Below, piece after piece: positions 25,397-33,798 of a stretch of 40,743 nucleotides of DNA (position 1 is its first letter; each line of letters starts with the position of its first letter). The stretch covers positions 1 to 40,743 of the forward strand of contig NZ_CAJVAP010000026.1 of the NCBI RefSeq assembly GCF_910593785.1, given 5' to 3'. This DNA comes from Leucobacter soli (GTDB lineage: Bacteria > Actinomycetota > Actinomycetes > Actinomycetales > Microbacteriaceae). Made by a program: the position numbers and the translations under genes. Below the pieces are notes generated by a model. The model did no database searches and was not told the DNA's origin. It saw only the letters and a list, made by a program, of their open reading frames with translations.

Positions 25397-26674
25397 CTAG
25401 CGCAGGTCGACCGGCGCCTCCATGACCGTGAAGGTCGTCGAGCGCGTCACGAACTTGTAGCCGCGCTTCCAATAGCTCACCTGGAGCGTGATCTCCTGGC
25501 CAACGTGCTCGAAGCCGGGCGTGAACGACGCGTCGTAGGACTCGTTCCCGTTCTGATCGCTCCACAGGTAGTCGACCCGCACGCCGCTCTGCGAGAACTT
25601 CGCCTTGGTCACCGTGACCGGCACGTCGACCGTCGCGACACCGTCGACCAGGCCGTTGACCGACTGCGGCGTGACCTGCGTCAGGCTCGCCGCCTTCAGC
25701 TGCTTGCCGTTGCTCCAGTAGGTCTGCGCCTTGTAGCCGGACTTCTTGGCCTTGACCAGCGCGTAGACGTACGCACCGGTCTCGTTCGCGGTCAGCTTGT
25801 AGCTCGTCTTCTTGGCGCCCGAGATCTTGCCGTCCTTACCCACACCGCCGTAGCGGTACCAGGTGTAGGTGAACTTGGTGCCCTTCGGGAAGCCGGAGGG
25901 CTTCACCTTCAGCACCTTGCCGACCTTCGGCGATCCCGTCGCCTTGGCCTTGGCCTTGTACGAGAAGTCCTTGACCGACTTCACCGTCTTCTTGTCGAAG
26001 TTGATGTCGATGGCCTTCTTCGACTTGACCGTGATGGTCTTGCCCTTCGACAGGCTCTTACTGCTCGTGCCGAAGACCTTCGTGGGGACGTAGGTCTGCT
26101 TCTTGCTGTTCCACTTGGCCTTGGCCAGCTTGTAGCTGCCCGGTGCGACCCAGCCGTAGCTGGAGTGCGCCCACTTCTTGGTCTTCGCGTCGAAGAGCAT
26201 CAGGTATTCGTTGCTCTTGAGCGACTTGACGGTGGCGTAGACGTTCCCCTTCGCCTTCGTGGAGAGGTTGTGCTTCGCCTTCTTCTTGGAGCTGCTCACC
26301 TTGACGGTCTTCGCCTTGGCGCAGACGGCCGACGAGAGCCCGTACGGCGTCTTCGCGCTCTGGGCGTACCCGTTGTAGACGATCCGGTACGATCCCGACT
26401 TCGACGTCTTGAGCGTGTAGGTGCTGCCCTTCCACGTGACGCTGTCGTAGCCCACCCAGTTGCACTTCGAGTCGTAGACGTCGAGGTACCCGGACTTCGA
26501 TGCGTTGAGCTTCTTGTTGCCCGAGAACGTCACCTTGCCGGTGATCGTGTACGTCGTGGCCGCGGTTGCCGCGGTCGGCGCGAAGCCGACCAGGCCGCCG
26601 ATCAGTGCGGCGGTGCCGAGCCCCGCCAGCGCGCTGCGCCACCGACTGGCAGCGCTTCTCTCCGTCGTGTTCAC
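25397..26674 (-). CDS. Exported Lys-rich Ig-like surface protein
   Basis: The 425-residue protein starts at GTG 26674 with GGAGAG about 8 nt upstream. A signal peptide ends near 'TAATA-ATTYT' (about residue 38). The mature part is beta-rich and unusually rich in Lys, Ser, Thr and Tyr. It contains a carboxypeptidase-like or Ig-like segment ('YTITGKVTFSGNKKL', 'GSYRIVYNGY') and one repeat of the 'GSPKVGKVLKVKPSGFPKGTKFTYTWYRYG' type, similar to the Ig-like repeat of the nearby metalloprotease. No enzyme motif, SLH domain or sorting signal is seen. It is probably a wall-associated or secreted adhesin-like or structural protein. I cannot name a specific family. Confidence 0.75.
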   Translation of the reverse strand: MNTTERSAASRWRSALAGLGTAALIGGLVGFAPTAATAATTYTITGKVTFSGNKKLNASKSGYLDVYDSKCNWVGYDSVTWKGSTYTLKTSKSGSYRIVYNGYAQSAKTPYGLSSAVCAKAKTVKVSSSKKKAKHNLSTKAKGNVYATVKSLKSNEYLMLFDAKTKKWAHSSYGWVAPGSYKLAKAKWNSKKQTYVPTKVFGTSSKSLSKGKTITVKSKKAIDINFDKKTVKSVKDFSYKAKAKATGSPKVGKVLKVKPSGFPKGTKFTYTWYRYGGVGKDGKISGAKKTSYKLTANETGAYVYALVKAKKSGYKAQTYWSNGKQLKAASLTQVTPQSVNGLVDGVATVDVPVTVTKAKFSQSGVRVDYLWSDQNGNESYDASFTPGFEHVGQEITLQVSYWKRGYKFVTRSTTFTVMEAPVDLR

Positions 26675-26826
26675 AGGTTTGCTCTCCGTTCGTCGTCAAG
26701 GACCCCGACCAACGGCAGGCCGCCCAGCACGGGTCGTACCGCGTTCCCCCCGAGAATCGGCTGTGATCCAACCTCATAGAAAAGTACCACACAGCTGGGA
26801 GTCCGCCCAGAGTCCTTCGACGCTCA

Positions 26827-26854
26827 GGCGGCGGGTAAGCATCACCCCGCCGCC
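26827..26854 (-). terminator. Hairpin after the GT2 gene at 26866
   Basis: GGCGGCGGG (26827-26835) and CCCGCCGCC (26846-26854) form a perfect 9-bp stem with a 10-nt loop, starting 11 nt past the stop codon. It separates the GT2 gene from the Ig-like gene. The remaining spacer to 26674 (about 150 bp) holds only the latter's unassigned promoter region. Confidence 0.55.
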
Positions 26855-26865
26855 GAGGGAGCGCG

Positions 26866-27870
26866 CTACCCGTCGGAGCTGCGGATCCGCGCCATCACGT
26901 CGTCCGGGACTCCGGCCCCCGCGAGCACCTGCTCGTTCGGGAGCGGGGCACGACCCCAGCCCTCGCGCCAGCCGCGTCGCAGGCAGTCGCGCAGCTGCGC
27001 ACGATCCTGCGAGGCCCGCATTGTGCGCACCCAACGCCGCGCCGTCGCGCCGATGTAGAGCAGCTTCTCCCCGAGCTTCAGCGACCGGCTGCACCGGAAC
27101 ACCCACAGCTTGTTGCGCACCTCGAAGAAGAAGCGGGCGCCGGGATCCTGATCGCTCGATCCGCGGATCTTCGTCTTGTGCGTCACCACAGATCCGGGCA
27201 CGTAGAGGCCACGAGCGCCGTTGAGCAGGCGTGCCGAGTACTCGAAGTCGTCGTTCCAGAGGAAGTAGTCGGCGATCGGCAGACCGAGCTCCCTCACCCG
27301 CGGCGCCCGCAGGAACGCGGAGACGAACGAGATCGACCGGATGGCCATCGCATCGACCGACGCCGCGCGATCCCGCTCCGCACGGGTCGCCCCGATCTTC
27401 GCCTTCGGCGTGTTCATCGGATGGTCGTCGCCGTCGGTCCAGACCACGCGAGAGCCCATCACGGCGAGATCGTCCTGTCCCGTCGCCCGGTACCGCTCGT
27501 GCGCGGCGAGCGCACCTGCCAGCGCCTCCGGCCCGGGCACCGTGTCGTCGTCCATCACCCAGATCCAGTCGACCTCGGGATCCGCGAGCGCAGCCGCGAT
27601 CCCGACCGCGAAGCCGCCGGCCCCGCCCGTGTTCTCGGAGAGCCGGATCAGCCGGGCCCGCTCCCCCCACGGCCCATCCGCGGCGAGCGACTCCTCGGCG
27701 AACTCGCCCGAACCGTCGTCACTCGCGTTGTCGACCACGATCAGCCGATCGACCGGACGCGACTGCGCGGCGAGCCCCGCAAGGGCCTCGCCCAGCAGCT
27801 CGCGCCGATTGTAGGCCACCATCACCGCGGTCACGCGCACGCTCATCACCCCTGTCCGCCGTTCCGGCAC
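26866..27870 (-). CDS. Family 2 glycosyltransferase (GlfT2/rhamnosyltransferase-like)
   Basis: The 334-residue protein shares the layout of the protein at 14299: 'VTAVMVAYNRRELLGEAL', 'IVVDNASDDGSGEF', 'LSENTGGAGGF', 'WIWVMDDDTVPGPEAL', and later 'WNDDFEYSARLLNGA' with the acidic catalytic region. The GTG start at 27870 lies 5 nt after TAGACT (27876-27881), so the mRNA may be leaderless. ATG 27846, just before the fold (MSVRVTAV), is an alternative start. The gene follows the acyltransferase at 27891 after 20 nt in the same direction. A galactofuranosyl, rhamnosyl or similar transfer onto the wall polymer is likely; the sugar is unknown. Confidence 0.88.
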   Translation of the reverse strand: MPERRTGVMSVRVTAVMVAYNRRELLGEALAGLAAQSRPVDRLIVVDNASDDGSGEFAEESLAADGPWGERARLIRLSENTGGAGGFAVGIAAALADPEVDWIWVMDDDTVPGPEALAGALAAHERYRATGQDDLAVMGSRVVWTDGDDHPMNTPKAKIGATRAERDRAASVDAMAIRSISFVSAFLRAPRVRELGLPIADYFLWNDDFEYSARLLNGARGLYVPGSVVTHKTKIRGSSDQDPGARFFFEVRNKLWVFRCSRSLKLGEKLLYIGATARRWVRTMRASQDRAQLRDCLRRGWREGWGRAPLPNEQVLAGAGVPDDVMARIRSSDG

Positions 27871-27875
27871 AGTTC

Positions 27876-27881
27876 AGTCTA
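27876..27881 (-). promoter_or_regulatory. -10 box for a leaderless start at GTG 27870
   Basis: TAGACT on the minus strand is followed by 5 nt and GTG. It lies in the 20-bp gap after the acyltransferase stop. Confidence 0.45.
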
Positions 27882-27890
27882 CGGCCGCCG

Positions 27891-29894
27891 CTACCGGCGA
27901 CCCTGCGCGAACCAGCCGGTGATCGCGTCGGCAACGGCGCCGCCGTTTCGCAGCACCCAGGTGTTCGTGAAGTGGTGCTTGTCGCGGTACACCAGAACAT
28001 TCCCCTGCACCGCCTCGCAGGTCGCCTCCGGGCAGGCGTCCCGCGCGATGTCGACGAAGGTGAAATCACCGAAATCCGAGAAGTCGAACTCCGCGTCGTC
28101 CTCGTAGAAGTCCGAGCGCGGCAGCGCGCACGCGTCCGCCCCGTCCCGCTCCACGCAGTCGGGCACGTCGAAATCGAAGCGGGGGTTGTCGCGGATCCCG
28201 ACCATCGGGATCCCGTGCTCCGCCAGCTCCTCGAAGTAGGCCGCGTACCCCTCGGGGACCTCATCCCGTCCGTCGTCCTGCAGCGTCGCGAGCACGACGA
28301 CGAGGTCGGGCCGGTCGTCGATCAGCCGCTGCAGCACCTCGGCGGACCAGGGGATGCAGCTCGGATCCCGCACCTCGGGCATGAGCTCCATGTCGGCGAA
28401 GCCGCAGCGGAGCTTGATGTAGGGCGTGACCTTCGCCCCGACCTCCTGGGCCGTGCGCAGCACGAGATCCATCCACTGCCCCGAGTGCGAACCGCCGACG
28501 ACGGCGATCGTGACGTCTCCGTCCTCGTCGCCGAGCACGCAGCTCTTCACCTCCGGGTCGTCGTACTGCTGATGGCAGCGCATCGAATAGAAGTCGGGGA
28601 CATCGTCGCGCGCCAGGGCCGGCGCCGGCACGATCTCGTCGTCCGGGATCTCGTCGCCGTCGATGGCCGCCTGCTTCAGCACGACCGCCCGCTCCTGCTC
28701 GCGCTCGAGCGCCTGGTCCCAGTAGCTCAACGCCGCGAACGCGGGCGCCATCATCAGCACCGTCGCCACGAGCGTCGCGGCCGCAGAGCCCTGGATCCGC
28801 TTCCAGTCCCGCACCGGCGTCTCGACGAACCGCGTCGTCGCATACGCGAGCACCGCGGAGAGCGCCAGTATCGCGAGGCCGCCCTTCAGCCCCACCTGCT
28901 CGCCGAAGCGATGCCGGTACAGCACCAGGATCGGCCAATGCCAGAGGTAGAACGCGAACGAGGCGTTCCCGAACCAGACCAGCGGCCCGACGCTGAGCAG
29001 GATCGGTGCGCGCCGCGACGCCGCACTGATCATGATCAGGATCGCCGCCGTCACCGGGATCAGCGCCGCCCAACCGGGGAACAGCGCCGAGACGTCCATG
29101 GTCGCGCCCAGCCCGATCAGAGCGATCAGCCCGACCCACCCCATCGCAGCGGCGAGCCCCTTCTGCGCGAGCCCGCGGGTCATCAGGAGGAAGAGGATCG
29201 CGCCGGCCATGAACTCCCAGCCGCGCGCCAGCGAATGGAAATAGGCCGCCGGCTGATCCACCGCCGTGAACCAGATCGCGAACGCGAACGATGCCGCGAA
29301 GGTCAGCGCGAGCACCGCGAGCGTCGTCCCCCTCGCACCCCAGCCGCGGCGCTTCGCGAGCGACACCGCTACGAACAGCAGCAGCGGGAAGAGCAGGTAG
29401 AACTGCGCCTGCAACGACAACGCCCAGAACTGCTGGAACGGCGACGCCGCCATGCCGTCCTGCAGATAGTCGGCGTTCGAGGCGATCAGCAGCCAGTTCT
29501 CGAAGTGGAACAGCGACGCGAAGCCGTGCGGGATCGCGTACTGCCACGCGCTGTGCGGCATGAACAGGAGGGAGGCCACGGCCGTTCCGATGATCACGAC
29601 GACCGCCGAGGGCGTGATCCGGCGCAGCGTGCGCATCCAATAGCGGCTCATCACCTGCACGCGCGCGCGGAACGTCTCCGATTCCGCCATGCGCATCAGC
29701 GACTTCGCCGCGAAGTACCCGGCCACGACGAAGAACACGTCGACCGCGCCCGACACCCGCCCGAACCAGATGTGGTAGACCGCGACCATCAGCGCCGCGA
29801 CGGTGCGCAGCCCCTGCACGCCGTTCAGATACGCCGGCATCCGCGTGTCCGTCGGAGACGTCGCGTCACGCGCAGGAGCTTGCTGTACAGACAT
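27891..29894 (-). CDS. Acyltransferase-3 / SGNH fusion (second copy)
   Basis: The 667-residue protein has the acyltransferase-3 membrane domain ('GLRTVAALMVAVYH' with conserved Arg and His, 'VDVFFVVAGYFAAKSL', 'LWHWPILVLYRHRFG') and a C-terminal SGNH-like domain. Its Ser block reads 'VVGGSHSGQW', so the Asp of the usual GDSH is Gly, while Ser and the distal 'DKHHFT' Asp/His are kept. It should O-acylate a surface glycan outside the membrane. The change may alter the oxyanion geometry or the acceptor. It is only moderately similar to the copy at 2125. ATG 29894 is 9 nt after TAGACT. The gene follows the LCP gene by 63 bp in the same direction. Confidence 0.87.
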   Translation of the reverse strand: MSVQQAPARDATSPTDTRMPAYLNGVQGLRTVAALMVAVYHIWFGRVSGAVDVFFVVAGYFAAKSLMRMAESETFRARVQVMSRYWMRTLRRITPSAVVVIIGTAVASLLFMPHSAWQYAIPHGFASLFHFENWLLIASNADYLQDGMAASPFQQFWALSLQAQFYLLFPLLLFVAVSLAKRRGWGARGTTLAVLALTFAASFAFAIWFTAVDQPAAYFHSLARGWEFMAGAILFLLMTRGLAQKGLAAAMGWVGLIALIGLGATMDVSALFPGWAALIPVTAAILIMISAASRRAPILLSVGPLVWFGNASFAFYLWHWPILVLYRHRFGEQVGLKGGLAILALSAVLAYATTRFVETPVRDWKRIQGSAAATLVATVLMMAPAFAALSYWDQALEREQERAVVLKQAAIDGDEIPDDEIVPAPALARDDVPDFYSMRCHQQYDDPEVKSCVLGDEDGDVTIAVVGGSHSGQWMDLVLRTAQEVGAKVTPYIKLRCGFADMELMPEVRDPSCIPWSAEVLQRLIDDRPDLVVVLATLQDDGRDEVPEGYAAYFEELAEHGIPMVGIRDNPRFDFDVPDCVERDGADACALPRSDFYEDDAEFDFSDFGDFTFVDIARDACPEATCEAVQGNVLVYRDKHHFTNTWVLRNGGAVADAITGWFAQGRR

Positions 29895-29903
29895 ACCCGG
29901 ACA

Positions 29904-29924
29904 AGTCTAAGAGAGTTTCTTAGA
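29904..29924 (-). promoter_or_regulatory. -10 box overlapped by an AT-rich inverted repeat
   Basis: TAGACT (29904-29909, minus) is a candidate -10 for the acyltransferase gene. It overlaps TCTAAGA-GAGTT-TCTTAGA (29906-29924), a 7-bp inverted repeat. The repeat could be an operator or a weak terminator after the LCP gene. Confidence 0.4.
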
Positions 29925-29957
29925 AAGATGCGACCGGCTGCGGCGCGCGAGCGATCC

Positions 29958-31364
29958 TCAGCCCTCTTCCTCCTCGGGCGGAGAGGCCTTCTTCACCGCC
30001 TTGCGCACCAGCTTCCCGATCTCGTCGTAGCGGGGGTACTCGGGGTCGACCTTCGGCGGGATGAGGTTCAGGCTCACCGGGTCGAACTCGCGCGCCTTCG
30101 CCGCGAGATCGACGAATCGGCCGAGCATCGACTCCGGGATGTCGGTCTCGACGATGCTCTTGCCCGCGCTCGCCACCTCCTGGAACCGCAGCAGCACGTT
30201 CGACGGGTTCATCTGGGCCAAGATCGCGGCCTGCAGCTCGCGCTGGCGCTCCATGCGGGCGTAGTCGCCCGTCGCCGAGCCGTAGCGCGAACGGGCGAAC
30301 CAGAGCGCGTGGAAGCCGTCGAGGTGCTGCTCGCCGGGCTCGATGTACCCCTCGACGCCGTTCCCGTCGGCATCGCCGCCGATCGGGAGCCGCTCGTCGA
30401 CCGTCACCGTGACGCCGCCGAGCGCGTCGATGAGCTTCTCGAACCCCTGCATGTCGATGAGCACGTAGAACTGGACGGTCAACCCGGTCGCCCCAGAGAC
30501 GGCATCCTTCGTGGCCTCGATGCCCGGCGACGAGCCGCGCGACACGGCGTCGGCGTAGAAGCCCTCGTACATCGGGTCCTGCAGCGTCTCGACCTCGGCG
30601 AAGAGCGCATTCAGGTAGCAGGTCGTGAGGCAGCCGCCCCAGTCGCCGAACGCGTTCGGCCCCACGCCGAAGCCGTTCGGGTGGATTTCGTGCATGGGCG
30701 ACGTCTCGGGGAACGGCATCTGCTGCAGCTCGCGCGGCAGCCCGACCATCGCCGAACGCCCCGTCTCGGCGTCGACCGTGATGAGCGAGATGCTGTCGGG
30801 GCGCAGCCCCTCGCGGTCGGCCCCGGCGTCGACGCCGAGCAGCAGGATGTTGTAGCGACCGTCGACCGGCTCGACCGCCGGCGCGCCCCCGCCGAAGATG
30901 TCGCCGATCGCGCCGCGCAGGGTGCCGACCGTGCTCACCGTCCAGGCCGCGCCGAGCACCGGTACCACGGTCAGCAGCACCGAGAGCATCGCGACCGGGA
31001 GGCGCCAGCCGGGCGAGACGCGGACGATGCGCGTCAGCCGTAGCGTGTCGAAGCCGAGGATCAGCCAGAGCACGGCGTACAGGACGATCACGCCCTGAAG
31101 CACGAGCAGGACGATCGGGTTCGTGAACACCGAGAGCGTGAAGACGCGGGCCCAGGCGAGTCCGGCCAGGCTGACCGCCGCCGCGACCAGGAGGATGACC
31201 GTCGCGGTCAGGCCGAAGCGGCCGAGGCGCCGGTTGCCGGCGAGCAGCTGTGCGCTGCCGGGCAACACGAAGCCGAGCAGCACGAGCCAGCGCGCCCGCT
31301 TGTTCATCAGCGGAGCGGAGTCCGTGTCGGGGTTCCGCAGCGGGCGTTCGAGTTCGATGCTCAC
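29958..31364 (-). CDS. LytR-CpsA-Psr (LCP) family wall-polymer ligase
   Basis: The 468-residue protein transfers undecaprenyl-linked glycopolymer onto peptidoglycan outside the membrane. About four hydrophobic segments (residues 15-135) precede an extracytoplasmic LCP domain that starts at 'YNILLLGVDAG'. Conserved blocks are 'RPDSISLITVD', 'GLPRE', 'ALGGVTVTVDERL' and 'ARSRYGSATGDYARMERQRELQAAI', the Arg/Asp-rich pyrophosphate-binding signature. Most LCP proteins have one membrane segment, so the multi-span N-terminus is notable. Start GTG 31364 overlaps the galE stop as GTGA, which ties translation of the two genes together. The highly charged C-terminus ends in Glu repeats. It is the probable last enzyme of the pathway encoded in this window. 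Confidence 0.9.
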   Translation of the reverse strand: MSIELERPLRNPDTDSAPLMNKRARWLVLLGFVLPGSAQLLAGNRRLGRFGLTATVILLVAAAVSLAGLAWARVFTLSVFTNPIVLLVLQGVIVLYAVLWLILGFDTLRLTRIVRVSPGWRLPVAMLSVLLTVVPVLGAAWTVSTVGTLRGAIGDIFGGGAPAVEPVDGRYNILLLGVDAGADREGLRPDSISLITVDAETGRSAMVGLPRELQQMPFPETSPMHEIHPNGFGVGPNAFGDWGGCLTTCYLNALFAEVETLQDPMYEGFYADAVSRGSSPGIEATKDAVSGATGLTVQFYVLIDMQGFEKLIDALGGVTVTVDERLPIGGDADGNGVEGYIEPGEQHLDGFHALWFARSRYGSATGDYARMERQRELQAAILAQMNPSNVLLRFQEVASAGKSIVETDIPESMLGRFVDLAAKAREFDPVSLNLIPPKVDPEYPRYDEIGKLVRKAVKKASPPEEEEG

Positions 31365-32392
31365 GCCGCGGCACCGCCAGTGCGATAGCCCTGCGGGTTG
31401 GCCGACTGCCACGCCCAGCTGTCGCGGCAGGCCTCGGCCAGGGAGCGGACCGTGCGCCAGCCGAGTTCGGCGTTCGCCTTCTCCGGGTTCGCGACGACCT
31501 CGGCGACATCACCTGCGCGCGGCTGCACCACTTCGTACGGGACCGGACGCCCCGAGGCCTCCTCGAACGCCCGGACAACCTCGAGCACGCTCGATCCGGT
31601 GCCCGACCCGAGGTTGTACGCCGTGACGCCGGCGCCGATCCGTTCGAGGGCCGCGACGTGCCCCTCGGCGAGATCCATCACATGGATGTAGTCGCGCACC
31701 CCGGTGCCGTCGACGGTCGGATACGAATCGCCGAACACGCTGAGCCGGTCCCGCACGCCCACTGCGACTTGGGAGATGAACGGCATCAGGTTGTTCGGGA
31801 TGCCCGCGGGATCCTCGCCGATGCGCCCGGACGGATGGGCGCCGACCGGGTTGAAGTAGCGCAGCAGCACGGCTGCCAGCTCCGGTCGGGCCGCCTGCGC
31901 GTCGCGGATGATCTGCTCGTTCATCGCCTTCGACCAGCCGTAGGGGTTGGTGAGGCCCTGACCGACCGGATGCTCCTCATCCTGCGGCAGGTACTGCGGG
32001 TCGCCGTAGACCGTCGCGCTCGAGCTGAACACGAGTCTGTCCACCCCGCGGTCGCCCAGCAGCTCGAGGAGGTTCAGCGTCGAGTCGAGATTCGTCCGGT
32101 AGTAGCGGATCGGCTGCTGCACGGACTCGCCCACGGCCTTGAGCCCCGCGAAATGGATCGCGGCGTCGAAGTCCTGCCCGGCGAGCGCCGCCGCCACCGC
32201 CGAGTTCGGCGCTGCGAGTTCGACCTCGACGACCGGTATCTCCGCGCCCGCGAGCTCCTCGACCCGGCGCACGGCCTCGCGGCTGCTGTTCGAGAAATCG
32301 TCGAGCACGAGCACCTCGTGACCGCGCTCGAGCAGCACCAATGCCGTGTGGGTGCCGATGTAACCGGCGCCGCCGGTGAGGAGTACGCGCAT
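31361..32392 (-). CDS. galE: UDP-glucose 4-epimerase
   Basis: The 343-residue extended short-chain dehydrogenase interconverts UDP-glucose and UDP-galactose using tightly bound NAD. It shows 'VLLTGGAGYIGTHTALVLLERGHEV', 'HFAGLKAVGES', the catalytic 'VFSSSATVYGD' and 'YGWSKAMNE' (Tyr-x3-Lys), and 'LRYFNPVGAHPSGRIGEDP', a typical GalE run. The length is normal for the family (330-350). ATG 32392 is 7 nt after TACCCT (32400-32405), so the mRNA may be leaderless. Its stop overlaps the LCP start. The product would feed galactose or galactofuranose transferases in the cluster, such as the GlfT2-like enzymes, although no UDP-galactopyranose mutase is in the window. Confidence 0.95.
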   Translation of the reverse strand: MRVLLTGGAGYIGTHTALVLLERGHEVLVLDDFSNSSREAVRRVEELAGAEIPVVEVELAAPNSAVAAALAGQDFDAAIHFAGLKAVGESVQQPIRYYRTNLDSTLNLLELLGDRGVDRLVFSSSATVYGDPQYLPQDEEHPVGQGLTNPYGWSKAMNEQIIRDAQAARPELAAVLLRYFNPVGAHPSGRIGEDPAGIPNNLMPFISQVAVGVRDRLSVFGDSYPTVDGTGVRDYIHVMDLAEGHVAALERIGAGVTAYNLGSGTGSSVLEVVRAFEEASGRPVPYEVVQPRAGDVAEVVANPEKANAELGWRTVRSLAEACRDSWAWQSANPQGYRTGGAAA

Positions 32393-32399
32393 GGGTTCA

Positions 32400-32405
32400 A
32401 GGGTA
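32400..32405 (-). promoter_or_regulatory. -10 box for a leaderless galE start
   Basis: TACCCT on the minus strand lies 7 nt before the galE ATG, with no ribosome site between. Confidence 0.5.
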
Positions 32406-32499
32406 TGCCGGGTCCTCCGCCGAGACCTCCGAACCCGCCGAAAGCATGCCGAACACGCCATACTCCGGAAACTCTGATATTCGATCCGAAACCATTACA

Positions 32500-32505
32500 T
32501 AGAAT
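32500..32505 (+). promoter_or_regulatory. -10 box in the AT-rich galE / glycosyltransferase gap
   Basis: TAGAAT lies in the most AT-rich intergenic stretch of the window (about 32455-32530). It would give a leader of about 33 nt with GAGGAGGA before GTG 32545. No clear -35 is seen. Confidence 0.5.
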
Positions 32506-32544
32506 CGATTTCGTCCGACCAATTTCAGAACGCCGAGGAGGATC

Positions 32545-33765
32545 GTGGCCACACTCACGCTCATCGGCGAACCGTTCCCGGACTGCGAAGCCGCCGCACA
32601 TGCCGAAGGTGCGAGGGAACTGACCCGCGCCGTCGCCGAGACCGCGCCGCGGGGCTGCAGCGCACGGTTGCTCGTCGCGTCCGATCGGCCCGCGCCGGCC
32701 TTCGAGAATGCCCGTGCCAGCACCGAACGGCTGCCGCTGAACGCCACGATGCTGCCGGTTCTCTGGCGCACGGGCGTCACCGCTCGCCCGCTCGACGGCG
32801 AGATGGTGCATGCCATCACCCCGTTGGTCGCGCTCCGCGCGCGCGGTGAGGACGACGGATCCCAGTCGTCGGTCATGGTGCCGCACGCGCTGGGCTGGTT
32901 GGCCCCCGAGGCGATGGGCGCCGCGACGGCGCGCCAGTACCGCGCCTTCGTGAAGCGCGCCGTGAAGCACGCCGACGTCGTGCTCACCCCCACCCATGCC
33001 ACCGCCTCGGCATTGCAGGAGCGCTTCGGCACGGACATCGTGGTGCAGGTCCTGCCGCTCGCGGCACCCCCGTCCTTCCTCCCGGCCGGAGATTCGGCCG
33101 ATCGGCGCACCGCGCTGGGCCTGCCGGCGCGGTATCTCGTGACGACCGCGGTACCCGGCGAGGCGGGACGCCTGGAGTGGCTGCTCCAGACCCTCGCCTC
33201 CGACCCGTCGCTGCCGCCGCTCGTCGTGCTGGTGGGCTCGATGCCCGCCGAGCACGCGGTGGAGCAGACGCACGAGACCGGCGGTGGCGATTCGGGGCGT
33301 GGAGGCGCGGCACCCGCGCCGGCCGCTGCCGCAGCATCGCAGCCGGCGCCGCAGCCGGATCATGCGGATCAGGCCGCCGATTCGGTCGCCGCGGCCATCC
33401 CCGACGCGCTGCGGGGCCGCGTGCGCATCGTGCGTCCGCGCGAACTCGCAGACATCGGCGCAGTGCTCTCCGGCGCGACCCTGCTGGCGCTCCCGCAGCC
33501 GCTGATCGGTACCGGCTACGACGTGCTCGGCGCGCTCTCCGCGGGGGTCCCCGTGCTGCACGGCGGTTGCGCGGCGGTCGCCGAGCTGGCCCTCGACGCG
33601 GGCGTCGCAGCCGCGGATGCGCAGTCGTTCGCAGCCGAGCTCGTCCGGCTCTGCGCCGACGGGCCGGAACGGGACCGGCTCGGGGTGCTCGCGCAGGATC
33701 GCAGCCGCAGCTTCACCTGGGCCGGCACCGCGATGTCGCTCTGGGAGCTCCACGCGAACATCTGA
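32545..33765 (+). CDS. GT-B glycosyltransferase (GT4-like)
   Basis: The 406-residue protein begins at GTG 32545 with GAGGAGGA 4 nt upstream. The N-terminal half has 'HAITPLVALRA' and 'MVPHALGWLAPE', then 'KHADVVLTPTHATASALQERFG', a common GT4 acceptor-domain pattern. The second half has 'YLVTTAVPGEAGRLEWLLQTL' and 'LPQPLIGTGYDVLGALSAGVPVLHGG', in the place of the Glu-x7-Glu donor motif but with Gly-Tyr-Asp instead of the first Glu. An Ala/Pro/Gly-rich insert of about 40 residues lies between the two. The nucleotide-sugar site is therefore atypical, and catalytic activity is likely but not certain. It is divergent from galE and may act in the same pathway. Confidence 0.72.
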   Translation: MATLTLIGEPFPDCEAAAHAEGARELTRAVAETAPRGCSARLLVASDRPAPAFENARASTERLPLNATMLPVLWRTGVTARPLDGEMVHAITPLVALRARGEDDGSQSSVMVPHALGWLAPEAMGAATARQYRAFVKRAVKHADVVLTPTHATASALQERFGTDIVVQVLPLAAPPSFLPAGDSADRRTALGLPARYLVTTAVPGEAGRLEWLLQTLASDPSLPPLVVLVGSMPAEHAVEQTHETGGGDSGRGGAAPAPAAAAASQPAPQPDHADQAADSVAAAIPDALRGRVRIVRPRELADIGAVLSGATLLALPQPLIGTGYDVLGALSAGVPVLHGGCAAVAELALDAGVAAADAQSFAAELVRLCADGPERDRLGVLAQDRSRSFTWAGTAMSLWELHANI

Positions 33766-33798
33766 CTCCCGCTCTCGCGGGTACGCGCGGGCGGCGCG

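Noticed and set aside
27231-31043. 1270-codon open frame on the plus strand opposite the GT2, acyltransferase and LCP genes
   Set aside because: It is an Arg/His/Pro-rich shadow of three well-supported minus-strand genes.
32393-32461. 23-residue extension of GalE
   Set aside because: It is Arg-rich, and the Rossmann motif begins immediately after ATG 32392, which has a -10 box 7 nt upstream.
33766-33798. Small CCCGC-GCGGG hairpin between the glycosyltransferase and purE ends
   Set aside because: A five-bp stem is too short to call a terminator in DNA this GC-rich.
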